From: Phycicoccus sp. Root101
GTDB lineage: Bacteria; Actinomycetota; Actinomycetes; Actinomycetales; Dermatophilaceae
NCBI RefSeq assembly: GCF_001426245.1
Contig: NZ_LMCM01000010.1
Location: forward strand, 353,830-417,829
Direction of reading: 5' to 3'
Length of the DNA stretch: 64,000 nucleotides
This document shows, piece after piece, positions 6,370-17,714 of this stretch. The position numbers were made by a program, and so were the translations under genes. Within the stretch, counting starts at the first letter, position 1. Each line of letters begins with the position of its first letter. Under the pieces are notes generated by a model, which was not told where the DNA came from, ran no database searches, and saw only the letters and a list, made by a program, of their open reading frames with translations.

Positions 6370-8835
6370 TCAGGCGGGTTCGGGAGCGTGGCGCAGGACG
6401 GCCTCGAGCAGCCGGACCGCCCCCGCCTTGTCCAGGGGTTCGTTGCCGTTGCCGCACTTGGGGGACTGGACGCACCCCGGGCACCCGCTCTCGCACCGGC
6501 AGGAGCGCACGGCCTCGAGCGTGGCCGACAACCACATCTCGAAGACGCCGAACGCCCGCTGGGCGAAGCCCGCGCCGCCCGGGTGCCCGTCGTAGACCAT
6601 GATCGTCGGCAGTCCGGTGTCCGGGTGCAGGGCCGTCGAGACGCCGCCGATGTCCCAGCGGTCGGAGGTCGCCACCAGCGGCATCATGCCGATGGCTGCG
6701 TGCTCCGCGGCGTGGGCGGCCCCCGGGATGTCGACCTCGGCCACGCCGACGGCCTCCAGCCAGTCGACGGGCATGGTCCACCACACCGCCTTGGTGGCCA
6801 GGGTCCGCTGCGGGAGCGTGAGCGGATGGGTGCCGATGACCTCACCCCCGGGGAGCCTTCGCAGGAAGCTCGTCACCTGGTGGTGCACGCGCACGTTCCC
6901 GAACGCGACGTCGATCGGTCCCCACGAGAACTCGTCCGAGGCGCCCACGACGTCGAACGCGCTCACCGACTGCGCGAACGTGCTCCACCCCGGGTCGCCA
7001 CGGACCGCCGTCGCCGTCCCCGCCTCGAGGTCGAGCTCGGTGACGACGTAGGTGCTGCCCTGGTGCACGTGCACCGCGCCGGTGTGGACCTGGGAGTGCG
7101 CCGAGGCCTCGTCGATGGTGCCGAGGACCCGACCCGTGCGGCGCTCGACGATCCCGACGACCTCCCCGCTGCCCCGGAGCGAGACGTGGTCGCTGGCGCG
7201 GTCCGACCTGGCCCAGAACCACCCCGTGGGCCGACGCCGCAGGATCCCGCGGGCCACGAGGGCGTCCACCAGGCGCCGCGCATCCGGTCCGAACATCTCC
7301 AGGTCCGCCTCGCGCAGCGGCAGCTCGGCCGCCGCGGCCGCGAGGTGGGGGGCGAGCACGTGCGGGTTGTCGGGGTCGAGCACCGTGCTCTCCACCGGCT
7401 GCCCGAACACGACCTCGGGGTGGTTGACGACGTAGGTGTCGAGCGGGTCGTCCGCGGCCACGAACACCGCGAGCGAACGCGTGCCGGCCCGCCCGGCCCG
7501 GCCAGCCTGCTGCCACAGCGAGGCCCGTGTCCCCGGCCAGCCGGCGAGCAGGACGGCGTCCAGCCCGCTGATGTCGACGCCGAGCTCGAGGGCGTTGGTG
7601 GCGGCCAGACCGAGGATGTCGCCGTGGCGCACGGCGCGTTCGAGCTCGCGCCGCTCCTCGGGGAGATAACCGCCCCGGTATGCCGCGACGGCGGCTGCCA
7701 GCCGCGGCTGTCCCTCCAGCGTGCGCCGGGCGCTCGAGGCCAGGGCCTCGACCCCGGCCCGGGACCGGGCGAACGCCACGGTCTGCACCTTGGCGGCGAC
7801 GAGCTGGGCCAGCAGGTCGGCGGCCTCGGACGTCGCGCTGCGGCGGGCCGGGGTCTCACCGGAGGTGTCCGTGAGCTCGGCGGCGGAGAAGGACTGCCCG
7901 AAGAACTCGTCCTGCGGTCCCGACGGGACCTCGTCCGCGGGGCGGCCACCGGACCAGCCGAGGTCCGTCGGCGCCGTGGCGCCGAACCCCTCGTCGAGCG
8001 GCCCGGGCTCCCACAGCGCGAACGTCATCGCCTCGCGCGGGGACCCGTCGGTCGTCACGGCCGTCACCGGGAGGCCGACCAGCCTGCTGGCGTGGTCGCC
8101 GGGGTCACGCACGGTCGCGGACGCGAGGACGAAGGTGGGGGAGGCGCCATACCGGGCACAGACACGGCGCAGGCGGCGGAGCAGGGCGGCGAGGTGGGAG
8201 CCGAACACCCCCCGGTAGACGTGGCACTCGTCGATGACGACGTAGCGAAGTCGCCGCAGGAACGGTGCCCAGCGCTCGTGCAGCGGCAGGAGGGAGTGGT
8301 GGACGAGGTCGGGGTTGGTGAGCACGAGGTGGGCGTGGTCGCGGATCCAGCGGCGCTCCTCGCTGGGGGTGTCACCGTCGTACGTCGCGGCCCGCACGCC
8401 GGGCGCCGCCATGGCCTGCACCCGGGACAGCTGGTCGGCGGCCAGGGCCTTGGTGGGGGAGAGGTAGAGGGCGGTGGCGCCCCGACCCGTGGGTGCAGCA
8501 GACCCCTCGACCAGGGCCGTGAGCACCGGCAGGAGGTACCCCAGGCTCTTGCCCGAGGCGGTGCCGGTCGCCATGACGACGTGCGACCCGGAGTGGGCGA
8601 GGTCGGCCGCCTCCCGCTGGTGCGACCACAGGGAGGTGACCCCGGCCCCGGCGCACGCGGCATACACGGACGGGTCCACCCACTGCGGCCACTCCGCCAG
8701 TGACGCGGGGCGGGCGGGCACCTCGTGGACGTGCCGCAGGCGGTCGGCGCGGGGGCCGGAGGCCAGGGCGGCGAGCGTCGCCTCGGGGTCGAAGGCGAGG
8801 CGCGCGCCGGGTGCGGTACCAAGGGGTGTGGACAT
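6370..8835 (-). CDS. DEAD/DEAH-box helicase with DUF1998, MrfA/YprA type
   Basis: This 821-residue superfamily 2 helicase carries motif I (MATGTASGKSLGYLLP), an Ia-like YLSPTKALAADQ, motif II DECH (VVIDECHVYRG), motif III (ASAT), and a C-terminal RecA fold with ATNALELGVDISGLD and QQAGRAGRAG. The DUF1998 tail has four clustered cysteines (CRCESGCPGC..SPKC) that bind zinc in Bacillus MrfA, which helps remove mitomycin adducts. A position next to tad genes is the conserved helicase/secretion neighbourhood. The ATG at 8835 is chosen because TACGGT (8843-8848, minus strand) lies 7 nt upstream, consistent with a leaderless transcript; the open frame extends further but without homology. Confidence 0.9.
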   Translation of the reverse strand: MSTPLGTAPGARLAFDPEATLAALASGPRADRLRHVHEVPARPASLAEWPQWVDPSVYAACAGAGVTSLWSHQREAADLAHSGSHVVMATGTASGKSLGYLLPVLTALVEGSAAPTGRGATALYLSPTKALAADQLSRVQAMAAPGVRAATYDGDTPSEERRWIRDHAHLVLTNPDLVHHSLLPLHERWAPFLRRLRYVVIDECHVYRGVFGSHLAALLRRLRRVCARYGASPTFVLASATVRDPGDHASRLVGLPVTAVTTDGSPREAMTFALWEPGPLDEGFGATAPTDLGWSGGRPADEVPSGPQDEFFGQSFSAAELTDTSGETPARRSATSEAADLLAQLVAAKVQTVAFARSRAGVEALASSARRTLEGQPRLAAAVAAYRGGYLPEERRELERAVRHGDILGLAATNALELGVDISGLDAVLLAGWPGTRASLWQQAGRAGRAGTRSLAVFVAADDPLDTYVVNHPEVVFGQPVESTVLDPDNPHVLAPHLAAAAAELPLREADLEMFGPDARRLVDALVARGILRRRPTGWFWARSDRASDHVSLRGSGEVVGIVERRTGRVLGTIDEASAHSQVHTGAVHVHQGSTYVVTELDLEAGTATAVRGDPGWSTFAQSVSAFDVVGASDEFSWGPIDVAFGNVRVHHQVTSFLRRLPGGEVIGTHPLTLPQRTLATKAVWWTMPVDWLEAVGVAEVDIPGAAHAAEHAAIGMMPLVATSDRWDIGGVSTALHPDTGLPTIMVYDGHPGGAGFAQRAFGVFEMWLSATLEAVRSCRCESGCPGCVQSPKCGNGNEPLDKAGAVRLLEAVLRHAPEPA

Positions 8836-8913
8836 TGCCGCTACCGTAATCCCGAGGGCAGGCGGCCGAGCCGCGCGCCCGAGGGTGAAGAACTGGCGTA
8901 GTCGAGGGAAAGG

Positions 8914-9264
8914 GTGACTGTGGACCTGTCGGTCTCGAGCAGCGAGCAGGGTGCCGTGACGATCGTCCACGTGGCGGGCGAGATCGACGTGTACACCGCT
9001 CCGTTGCTCCGTGAGGTGCTCGACAAGCAGGTCGCCGCCGGCCGCACGACGCTGGTGGTCGACCTCGAGAACGTCACCTTCATGGACTCCACCGGGCTGG
9101 GCGTCCTCGTCGGCCGTCTCAAGCTCGTCCGCGGCCAGAGCGGCAGCCTGCGCATCGTCAGCGCCCAGGACCGCATCCTCAAGGTCTTCAAGATCACCGG
9201 GCTCGACAAGGTGTTCCACATCTACCCGTCGGTCGACGAGGCCACCGCGGCCTCCAACGCCTGA
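8914..9264 (+). CDS. Anti-sigma factor antagonist, BldG-like STAS protein
   Basis: This 116-residue single STAS domain resembles BldG/RsbV/Spo[19 protein letters not shown], then [23 protein letters not shown]. The Ser in FMDSTGLG is the expected phosphorylation site of a partner anti-sigma kinase. In streptomycetes BldG controls morphology and secondary metabolism; here it presumably frees a sigma factor, but no kinase or sigma gene is adjacent. The alternative GTG at 8920 (VDLSVS) aligns best with BldG; both starts are preceded by GAGGGAAAGG. It is divergent from the helicase, as in other actinobacteria. Confidence 0.9.
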   Translation: MTVDLSVSSSEQGAVTIVHVAGEIDVYTAPLLREVLDKQVAAGRTTLVVDLENVTFMDSTGLGVLVGRLKLVRGQSGSLRIVSAQDRILKVFKITGLDKVFHIYPSVDEATAASNA

Positions 9265-9301
9265 CCGGAGCCTCCTCCCGCCCCACCTGCGTGACCCCCT
9301 G

Positions 9302-9364
9302 CGTCACGAATTCACTGTGACGCTGCTCACCGGCCGTCACATTCGGTGTGACGTGCATTACTCT
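9302..9364 (+). promoter_or_regulatory. Promoter and GTGAC dyads upstream of the pyrophosphatase
   Basis: CGTCAC-N9-GTGACG (9302-9322) and CGTCAC-N7-GTGACG (9335-9353) are two adjacent dyads. Between them TGTGA-N6-TCACC (9316-9331) matches 9 of 10 conserved bases of the CRP/GlxR consensus. A promoter GTCACA (9336-9341), 17-bp spacer, TACTCT (9359-9364) overlaps the second dyad. A factor bound at the second dyad would cover the -35, and one at the CRP-like site would sit just upstream. Confidence 0.5.
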
Positions 9365-9447
9365 CGCCAGCATCGTCCCCCGTGGTGGTGCGTCATCACG
9401 TCGTGCCCGGGGACGAGCCCGCAGTGTTCCCCATCGAGGAGGATGGA

Positions 9448-11943
<2,496 letters not shown>

Positions 11944-11959
11944 CCCGCACCACCTCGCC

Positions 11960-12000
11960 CGAACGGCCGGTCCCACCACCACGGTGGGGCCGGCCGTTCG
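11960..12000. terminator. Strong 18-bp hairpin after hppA
   Basis: The arms 11960-11977 and 11983-12000 pair over 18 bp with a single G-T wobble and a 5-nt loop. It begins 17 bp after the hppA stop. Confidence 0.8.
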
Positions 12001-12037
12001 CCGTCCACCCGGTATGGCGCCCGCGTAGATTCCGCCC

Positions 12038-12511
12038 ATGGCCCCTCCCGCCGAAGTCACCGTCGCCACCGTCACCGAGCAGGACCTCGAGGACCTCGTG
12101 CCGTCGATGCTGTCCTACGCCCGCTTCTACCGCGAGGACCCGTCGGTGGACGACCTGGAGGCCATGGCGCGGACCTTCCTCACCGGCGGCGGGGGCACGC
12201 AGCTGATCGCCCGTGACGCGCAGGGGCACGCGGCAGGCCACGCGACCGTCCTGTGGAGCTGGGACACCACGCTGGGCCTGCCGCTCGCCGTGATGGAGGA
12301 CCTGTTCGTCCACGCCGAGTCCCGCTCGCACGGCGCCGGGCGGGCCCTGCTCGAGGCCTGCCGCGGCCTGGCCGCGGACCGCGGGTGCCGCTGGCTCCAG
12401 TGGCAGACCGCTCCTGACAACGCCAGGGCGCAGCGGCTCTACGACAGCCTCGGCGGCGATCGGTCCGAGTGGTTCACCTACCGCCTCCCCACCGGGGTGC
12501 CTTCGGCCTAG
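12038..12511 (+). CDS. GNAT-family acetyltransferase
   Basis: This 157-residue single GNAT domain has the expected strand pattern and a motif A segment, VMEDLFVHAESRSHGAGRALLEACRGLA, which binds acetyl-CoA, followed by NARAQRLYDSLGG. The substrate is unknown. TAGATT (12026-12031) lies 6 nt before the ATG, so the transcript is probably leaderless. The stop codon TAG is part of the -10-like box of the next gene. Confidence 0.85.
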   Translation: MAPPAEVTVATVTEQDLEDLVPSMLSYARFYREDPSVDDLEAMARTFLTGGGGTQLIARDAQGHAAGHATVLWSWDTTLGLPLAVMEDLFVHAESRSHGAGRALLEACRGLAADRGCRWLQWQTAPDNARAQRLYDSLGGDRSEWFTYRLPTGVPSA

Positions 12512-12520
12512 GCTTGCCGC

Positions 12521-13234
12521 ATGCAGAGTCCACTGTTCGAGCAGGCGAACCTCGAGGTCCAGGCGCAGCAGCGCTTCGCCCTCCAGAACCCGCAGATGCT
12601 GCGCGTCCACCTCGGCGGCGACGTGCTCGCCGTCAAGGGCGCCATGGTGTCCTACCAGGGCAGCATCCGCTTCGACCACGAGAAGGCCGGCAGCGTCGGC
12701 AAGCTGTTCAAGAAGGTCGTCACGGGCGAGGACGTCTCGCTGATGCGGGTCTCCGGCGAGGGGGACGTGTTCTTCGCGTCCGAGGCCGGGTTCGTCTTCC
12801 TCGTCGAGCTGACCGGCGACGGCATCAGCCTCAACGCCCGGAACCTGCTCGCGTTCGACTCGAGCATCGAGTGGGACATCAAGCGGGTCCAAGGCGCCGG
12901 GATGCTCAGTGGTGGGCTCTTCAACACGACCCTGCACGGCACCGGCACTGCAGCGATCCACACGGTCGGTCAGCCGGTCGTCCTCGACTGCGGTACCCAG
13001 CCGACCTACGTCGACGTCCAGGCCTGCGTCGGCTGGTCGGCGAACCTCGTGCCGCAGGTCGTCTCGAGCATGAACGTGCGCTCGATGCTCCGTGGTGGCT
13101 CCGGCGAGGCCTTCCAGTACGCGTTCCACGGCCCCGGCTTCGTCATCGTGCAGCCGAGCGAGTGGACGCCGCCGCCGGCCCAGGGTGGAGGCAGCGGGGG
13201 AGGGTTCAACCTCGGCGGCCTGCTCGACGGCTGA
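12521..13234 (+). CDS. AIM24-family protein
   Basis: This 237-residue protein is a beta-rich AIM24 (TRAP-like, AIM24/DUF124) domain for most of its length, with features such as MLRVHLGGDVLAVKGAMVSYQGSI and LLAFDSSIEWDI. Bacterial members have no firmly established activity. The C-terminus is Gly/Pro-rich (PPPAQGGGSGGGFNLGGLLDG) and probably flexible. TAGGCT at 12509-12514 is 6 nt before the ATG, again suggesting a leaderless message. The stop overlaps the next ATG (TGATG). Confidence 0.82.
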   Translation: MQSPLFEQANLEVQAQQRFALQNPQMLRVHLGGDVLAVKGAMVSYQGSIRFDHEKAGSVGKLFKKVVTGEDVSLMRVSGEGDVFFASEAGFVFLVELTGDGISLNARNLLAFDSSIEWDIKRVQGAGMLSGGLFNTTLHGTGTAAIHTVGQPVVLDCGTQPTYVDVQACVGWSANLVPQVVSSMNVRSMLRGGSGEAFQYAFHGPGFVIVQPSEWTPPPAQGGGSGGGFNLGGLLDG

Positions 13235-14739
13235 TGGCCTCGACCTCGCCACCCACGGCCACCGACCCCGCACTCGTCGCCGCGCTGCGCACCGACCTGG
13301 CCGCCGCGGCATACACGGTCGAAGGGGTGTCCGACCTCCTCGGCCCGCTCGCCGGGGCAGCCCTCGCCCGTGAGCAGGTGCTGCCCGCGCAGCGGGCCAC
13401 CGCCGACGCGGGCACGCCGCTCGCCACGCTCGTGCGGCTGTTCGGGCTCGGCGACGCGGTCGACACCGACGACGTCGCCGCGGCGCTCCCGACGCTGGGC
13501 CTGCAGGGGGCCCAGTCCTTGGGCCTGGTGCGCGAGCAGGGCCCCGGCGTCGTCGCGACGTGCGACCTGCGCCCCTACGGCGACGAGGACCACGCCTGGT
13601 GGGTGGCCTCCGACCTCGCCGAGATCGCGACGCGCGAGCCGTTGCACGAGGACCACGTGCTCGGCATCGGCGGTGCCTCGACGACCCTGGCGTCCTGGAC
13701 CCCGCGTCCCGTGGTCGGTAGGGCGCTCGACATCGGCACCGGGTGCGGCGTCCAGGCCCTCCACCTCGGGGCCCACGCCGGACACGTGACCGTGACCGAC
13801 CTGTCCGAGCGTGCCCTCGACTACGCCCGCTTCAATGCTGCCCTCAACGACGTCAGCTGGGAGGTCGTGGGCGGTTCGATGCTGGATCCCGTTGCGGGAC
13901 GGCAGTTCGAGCTCATCGTCAGCAACCCGCCGTTCGTCATCACGCCCCGAACCCCGGACGTCCCGCTCTTCGAGTACCGCGACGGGGGTGCCTCGGGGGA
14001 TGCCATCGTCGCGGGGCTCGTCCGCTCCATCGGTGACCACCTGGTCCCCGGCGGCATCGCCCAGTTCCTCGGCAACTGGGAGGTCGTCGGCGACACCGAC
14101 TGGCGTGACCGGGTGCGCGGCTGGGTCGAGGGCACCGGGCTCGACGCCTGGATCGTCCAGCGTGACGTGCAGGACCCCGCCGAGTACGCCGAGACCTGGG
14201 CGCGCGACGGCGGCCACCACAGCGCCACGGTCGAGTTCGCGACGATGTATGCCGCGTGGCTGGACGACTTCGCGTCCCGCGACGTGACGGCCGTGGGGTT
14301 CGGGGTCGTCACGCTGCAGCGACCGCTCGGCGACCGGGACCCGTTCGTGCACCTGGACGAGGTCGGAGGGCCCGTCGCCCAACCGATGGGGCCCCACGTC
14401 CTGGCCGGCATCCGCGCTCGCACCTGGTTGGCCGAGCACGGTGACGACGAGCTGCTCTCCGTCGCCTGGACGGCAGCCGCCGACGTCACCGAGGAGCGGC
14501 ACTCGCGCCCGGGTGACCCGGACCCCACCGTCATCCTCCTGCGGCAGGGTGGCGGACTGCGACGATCCGTCCGCCTCGACACCGCCGGAGCGGCGCTGCT
14601 CAGCGTCTGCGACGGCACGCTGCCCGCCCGCGCCGCGATCGCCGCCATCGCCCAGCTGCTCGAGGTCGACGAGGACGCCCTGCGGCCCGACCTCGTCGCC
14701 CTGCTCCGGGAGCTGGTGGCCGACGGTCTGCTGACGTGA
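13234..14739 (+). CDS. SAM-dependent methyltransferase with N5-glutamine MTase-like NPPF motif
   Basis: This 501-residue protein has an N-terminal helical domain (about residues 1-150), a Rossmann methyltransferase fold with ALDIGTGCGVQALHL (motif I) and the catalytic-type VSNPPFVITP (motif IV), and a C-terminal region ending in a winged-helix-like segment. NPPF/NPPY enzymes methylate glutamine, adenine or cytosine amino groups; relatives of this long actinobacterial type (the Rv3647c neighbourhood) are not assigned a substrate. It is coupled to the AIM24 gene by a one-base overlap and to the next gene by a GTGA overlap. Confidence 0.85.
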   Translation: MASTSPPTATDPALVAALRTDLAAAAYTVEGVSDLLGPLAGAALAREQVLPAQRATADAGTPLATLVRLFGLGDAVDTDDVAAALPTLGLQGAQSLGLVREQGPGVVATCDLRPYGDEDHAWWVASDLAEIATREPLHEDHVLGIGGASTTLASWTPRPVVGRALDIGTGCGVQALHLGAHAGHVTVTDLSERALDYARFNAALNDVSWEVVGGSMLDPVAGRQFELIVSNPPFVITPRTPDVPLFEYRDGGASGDAIVAGLVRSIGDHLVPGGIAQFLGNWEVVGDTDWRDRVRGWVEGTGLDAWIVQRDVQDPAEYAETWARDGGHHSATVEFATMYAAWLDDFASRDVTAVGFGVVTLQRPLGDRDPFVHLDEVGGPVAQPMGPHVLAGIRARTWLAEHGDDELLSVAWTAAADVTEERHSRPGDPDPTVILLRQGGGLRRSVRLDTAGAALLSVCDGTLPARAAIAAIAQLLEVDEDALRPDLVALLRELVADGLLT

Positions 14740-15287
14740 GGTCGGGTCCCCACGTCATCGTGCTCAACGGCGGGTCGAGCTCGGGGAAGTCCGCGCTCTC
14801 CGCCGCCCTGGTCGACCTGTTGCCCGGCACCTGGCTGCGCCTGTCCGTCGACACGCTGATCGACGCCTTGCCGCCCGGCTTCGACCGGGTCGAGGGCGGC
14901 CTGGTGCTGCGTCCGGACGGCACGGTCGGGACCGGACCGGAGTGGCGGCGCGTGGAGCACGCGTGGATGGGCGGGGTCGCGACCATCGCCCGCGAGGTCC
15001 CGGTCGTCGTCGAGGACGGGTTCCTGTCCGGACCGGCCGCCCAGGACCGTTGGCGCGGTGCGCTCGAGGGGCTGGACGTGCTCTGGGTCGGGGTCCGGTG
15101 CGACCCCGAGGTGGCCGAGGCGAGGGAGCGGGCGCGCGGCGACCGGGTCGTCGGGATGGCGCGGGCGCAGGCGCTCGCAGTCCACGAGGGGATCTACTAC
15201 GACCTCGAGGTCGACACGGCGCGGTCGTCGCCCCGGGGCGCGGCCGCTTTGGTGGCCGAGCAGGTCCGGGGCGCCCCGACGAAGTGA
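14736..15287 (+). CDS. Chloramphenicol phosphotransferase-like P-loop protein
   Basis: This 183-residue protein has a Walker A motif IVLNGGSSSGKSALSAAL at the N-terminus and the family-like RLSVDTLIDALPPGF with an Asp in the position of the catalytic base. It resembles the CPT family (PF07931), whose founding member phosphorylates chloramphenicol, but most relatives are of unknown substrate. GTG 14736 overlaps the methyltransferase stop by 4 nt. I would not infer antibiotic resistance from sequence alone. Confidence 0.75.
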   Translation: MRSGPHVIVLNGGSSSGKSALSAALVDLLPGTWLRLSVDTLIDALPPGFDRVEGGLVLRPDGTVGTGPEWRRVEHAWMGGVATIAREVPVVVEDGFLSGPAAQDRWRGALEGLDVLWVGVRCDPEVAEARERARGDRVVGMARAQALAVHEGIYYDLEVDTARSSPRGAAALVAEQVRGAPTK

Positions 15288-15343
15288 GCGCCCGCCCCGG
15301 TCGTGCACCTCATCTCCTCCATTTCCGCAGGTCAGGAAAGGTG

Positions 15344-15371
15344 TTGTGAGTGAGTGCTCACTCACTTACTC
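15344..15371 (+). promoter_or_regulatory. Promoter with embedded 20-bp palindromic TetR operator
   Basis: A -35-like TTGTGA (15344-15349), 16-bp spacer and TACTCT (15366-15371) form a promoter. A perfect palindrome GTGAGTGAGTGCTCACTCAC (15346-15365) fills the spacer, the arrangement of an autorepressed TetR gene. The expected start point is at or next to GTG 15379. Confidence 0.75.
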
Positions 15372-15378
15372 TGATCGG

Positions 15379-15981
15379 GTGACTCCCCGAGCCCCCGCCA
15401 TGGCCCCCGACGAGCGCCGCGCCGCGATCATCGCGTCGACGGTGCCGCTGCTGCGCGACAAGGGCCGGACCGTCAGCACCAAGGAGATCGCCAAGGCGGC
15501 GGGGGTGGCGGAGGGCACGATCTTCCGGGTCTTCGAGTCGAAGGACGAGCTCGTCGACGCCTGCGTCCACGACGCGTTCCAGACCGAGTCGCTGGTCCTG
15601 CGGCTGCTCGAGATCGACGACGCCCTCCCCCTGCGCGAGCGCCTGGCGGCCGCGGTGGCGACGATGCAGGACTACCTGCGCGGGATCTTCTCCCTCATGA
15701 CCGTCCTGCAGGCCGGCGGCAAGCCGATGCGCCCGCCCCACAAGGGCCAGGACCCCCGGCGAGAGCGGGCCAACACCGCTGTCGACGACGCGTTCGTCGC
15801 GCTGATCGGGGCGGACACGGACCAGCTGCGCCTGCCGGCGCGCGAGCTCGTCAACTACCTGCGGATGCTGACGCTCTCGAGCGTGCACCCGATGCTCCAC
15901 CACCAGGGCTCCTCACCGCAGGAGCTCGTCGACGTCATCCTCGAGGGCGCCCTGCGGCGTCCCGAGGGAGGGGGGAACTGA
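15379..15981 (+). CDS. TetR-family repressor of the ABC exporter operon
   Basis: This 200-residue regulator has an N-terminal TetR helix-turn-helix (STKEIAKAAGVAEGTIFRVFESKDELV, about residues 31-58) and an all-helical ligand domain. The promoter spacer just upstream contains a perfect 20-bp palindrome, so autorepression and ligand-induced export are likely. GTG 15379 lies 7 nt after the -10, making the message leaderless; ATG 15400 is an alternative. The TGATG overlap with the first ABC gene couples regulator and transporter. Confidence 0.88.
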   Translation: MTPRAPAMAPDERRAAIIASTVPLLRDKGRTVSTKEIAKAAGVAEGTIFRVFESKDELVDACVHDAFQTESLVLRLLEIDDALPLRERLAAAVATMQDYLRGIFSLMTVLQAGGKPMRPPHKGQDPRRERANTAVDDAFVALIGADTDQLRLPARELVNYLRMLTLSSVHPMLHHQGSSPQELVDVILEGALRRPEGGGN

Positions 15982-17714
15982 TGCTCGTCCGGATCGTCCG
16001 CGACTACCTGCGGCCCTACCAGGGGCTGGTCACCGTGCTCGTCGGGCTGCAGCTCGTCGGCACCATCGCCTCGCTGTACCTGCCCAGCCTCAACGGCCGC
16101 ATCATCGACGAGGGGGTGGCTCAGGGCGACACCGGGTTCATCCTGCGCACGGGTGGCTGGATGCTGGCCGTGTCGCTGGCCCAGATCGCCGCGACCGTGT
16201 GGGCGACCTACCTAGGCGCGCGTTCCGCCGCCGGCCTCGGCCGTGACCTGCGCGCCCAGGTCTTCGCCCGGGTCGGTGACTTCTCCGCCCAGGAGGTCTC
16301 GCGCTTCGGCGCGCCCACCCTCATCTCCCGCACCACCAACGACGTCACCCAGGTGCAGCAGGTCGTCTTCATGGGCGCGGCGATGATGGTCTCGGCGCCC
16401 ATCATGATGGTCGGCGGCGTCATCATGGCCCTGCGCGAGGACGTCGGTCTCTCGTGGCTGCTGGCCGTGTCCGTCCCGCTGCTGGCGCTGTCGGTCGCCC
16501 TCGTGATCCGCCGCATGATCCCGCAGTTCCGGACCATGCAGGAGTCGGTCGACTGGGTGAACCGGGTGCTGCGCGAGCAGATCACGGGCATCCGCGTGGT
16601 GCGAGCCTTCGTCCGCGAGGACCACGAGCGGGCCCGGTTCGCCGAGGCCAACACGCAGTACACCGGCACGGCCCTGGCGGTCGGGCGGCTCATGGCCATG
16701 GTCTTCCCCATCGTCATGCTGATCTTCAACGCCTCGACGGTGGCGGTGCTGTGGTTCGGCTCGCACCGCGTGGCCAGCGGGCAGATGCAGATCGGCGAGA
16801 TGACCGCCTTCATGAGCTACCTCATGCAGATCCTCATGTCGGTGATGATGGCGACCTTCATGTCGATGATGATCCCCCGTGCCACCGTGTCGGCCGGGCG
16901 CATCGCCGAGGTGCTGGACACCGACTCGACCGTGGTGCCCCCCGCCGACCCCTTGACCATCCCACGGGTCGGTGCCGGCATCGAGCTGCGTGACGTGACC
17001 TTCGCCTACCCCGGCGCCGATGTCCCTGTCCTGCAGGGGGTTTCACTCAGGGCCGAGCCGGGCAGGACGACCGCGATCATCGGCAGCACCGGTGCGGGCA
17101 AGTCCACGCTGCTGTCGCTGGTCCCGCGCCTGTACGACGTCACGGGTGGTCAGGTCCTCATCGGGGGCGTCGACGTCCGGGACGCTGCGCTCGAGGACGT
17201 GTGGGCGCGGATCGGGCTGGTCCCGCAGAAGCCCTACCTCTTCACCGGCACCGTCGCGAGCAACCTGCGCTACGGCGACGCCGACGCGACCGACGACGAG
17301 CTGTGGGAGGCGCTGCGCATCGCCCAGGCGGAGGACTTCGTCCGCGCCATGCCGCAGGGGCTGGACTCGCCCATCGTGCAGGGTGGCACCAACGTCTCCG
17401 GTGGCCAGCGTCAACGGCTCGCGATCGCGCGTGCCCTCGTGGCCAAGCCGGAGATCTTCCTCTTCGACGACAGCTTCTCGGCCCTGGACCTGTCCACGGA
17501 CGCCAGGCTGCGGTCGGCGCTCAAGCCGGTCACGCGGCACGCCGCCGTCGTCGTGGTGGCCCAACGGGTGTCGACCATCGTCGACGCCGACCACATCGTC
17601 GTCCTCGACGACGGGCTCGTCGTCGGGGCGGGGACCCACGACGACCTGCTCGTGACGTGCCCGACGTACGTCGAGATCGTCGAGTCCCAGCAGAGCGCGG
17701 AGGCAGCAGCATGA
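15981..17714 (+). CDS. ABC exporter subunit 1 (degenerate-site half)
   Basis: This 577-residue half-transporter has a six-helix ABC membrane domain (about residues 15-310) followed by an ATPase domain with Walker [13 protein letters not shown], signature [15 protein letters not shown] and Walker [15 protein letters not shown]. The residue after the Walker B Asp is Asp, not the usual catalytic Glu, typical of the inactive-site partner in heterodimeric exporters such as BmrC/BmrD or TmrA/TmrB. It should pair with the next protein to export drugs or lipids. It is coupled to the TetR gene and overlaps the second subunit by 4 nt. Confidence 0.9.
   Translation: MLVRIVRDYLRPYQGLVTVLVGLQLVGTIASLYLPSLNGRIIDEGVAQGDTGFILRTGGWMLAVSLAQIAATVWATYLGARSAAGLGRDLRAQVFARVGDFSAQEVSRFGAPTLISRTTNDVTQVQQVVFMGAAMMVSAPIMMVGGVIMALREDVGLSWLLAVSVPLLALSVALVIRRMIPQFRTMQESVDWVNRVLREQITGIRVVRAFVREDHERARFAEANTQYTGTALAVGRLMAMVFPIVMLIFNASTVAVLWFGSHRVASGQMQIGEMTAFMSYLMQILMSVMMATFMSMMIPRATVSAGRIAEVLDTDSTVVPPADPLTIPRVGAGIELRDVTFAYPGADVPVLQGVSLRAEPGRTTAIIGSTGAGKSTLLSLVPRLYDVTGGQVLIGGVDVRDAALEDVWARIGLVPQKPYLFTGTVASNLRYGDADATDDELWEALRIAQAEDFVRAMPQGLDSPIVQGGTNVSGGQRQRLAIARALVAKPEIFLFDDSFSALDLSTDARLRSALKPVTRHAAVVVVAQRVSTIVDADHIVVLDDGLVVGAGTHDDLLVTCPTYVEIVESQQSAEAAA

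Noticed and set aside
6289-8703. Plus-strand open frame of 804 codons opposite the helicase
   Set aside because: Low-complexity Arg/Gly/Val composition with no homology pattern, antisense to a well-supported helicase.
12469-13233. N-terminal extension of the methyltransferase across the AIM24 gene
   Set aside because: The AIM24 protein in the other frame is clearly real, and the methyltransferase begins at ATG 13234 in a TGATG overlap.
14736-15287. Chloramphenicol resistance gene
   Set aside because: Only family-level resemblance to CPT; most homologues have unknown substrates, so resistance is not claimed.
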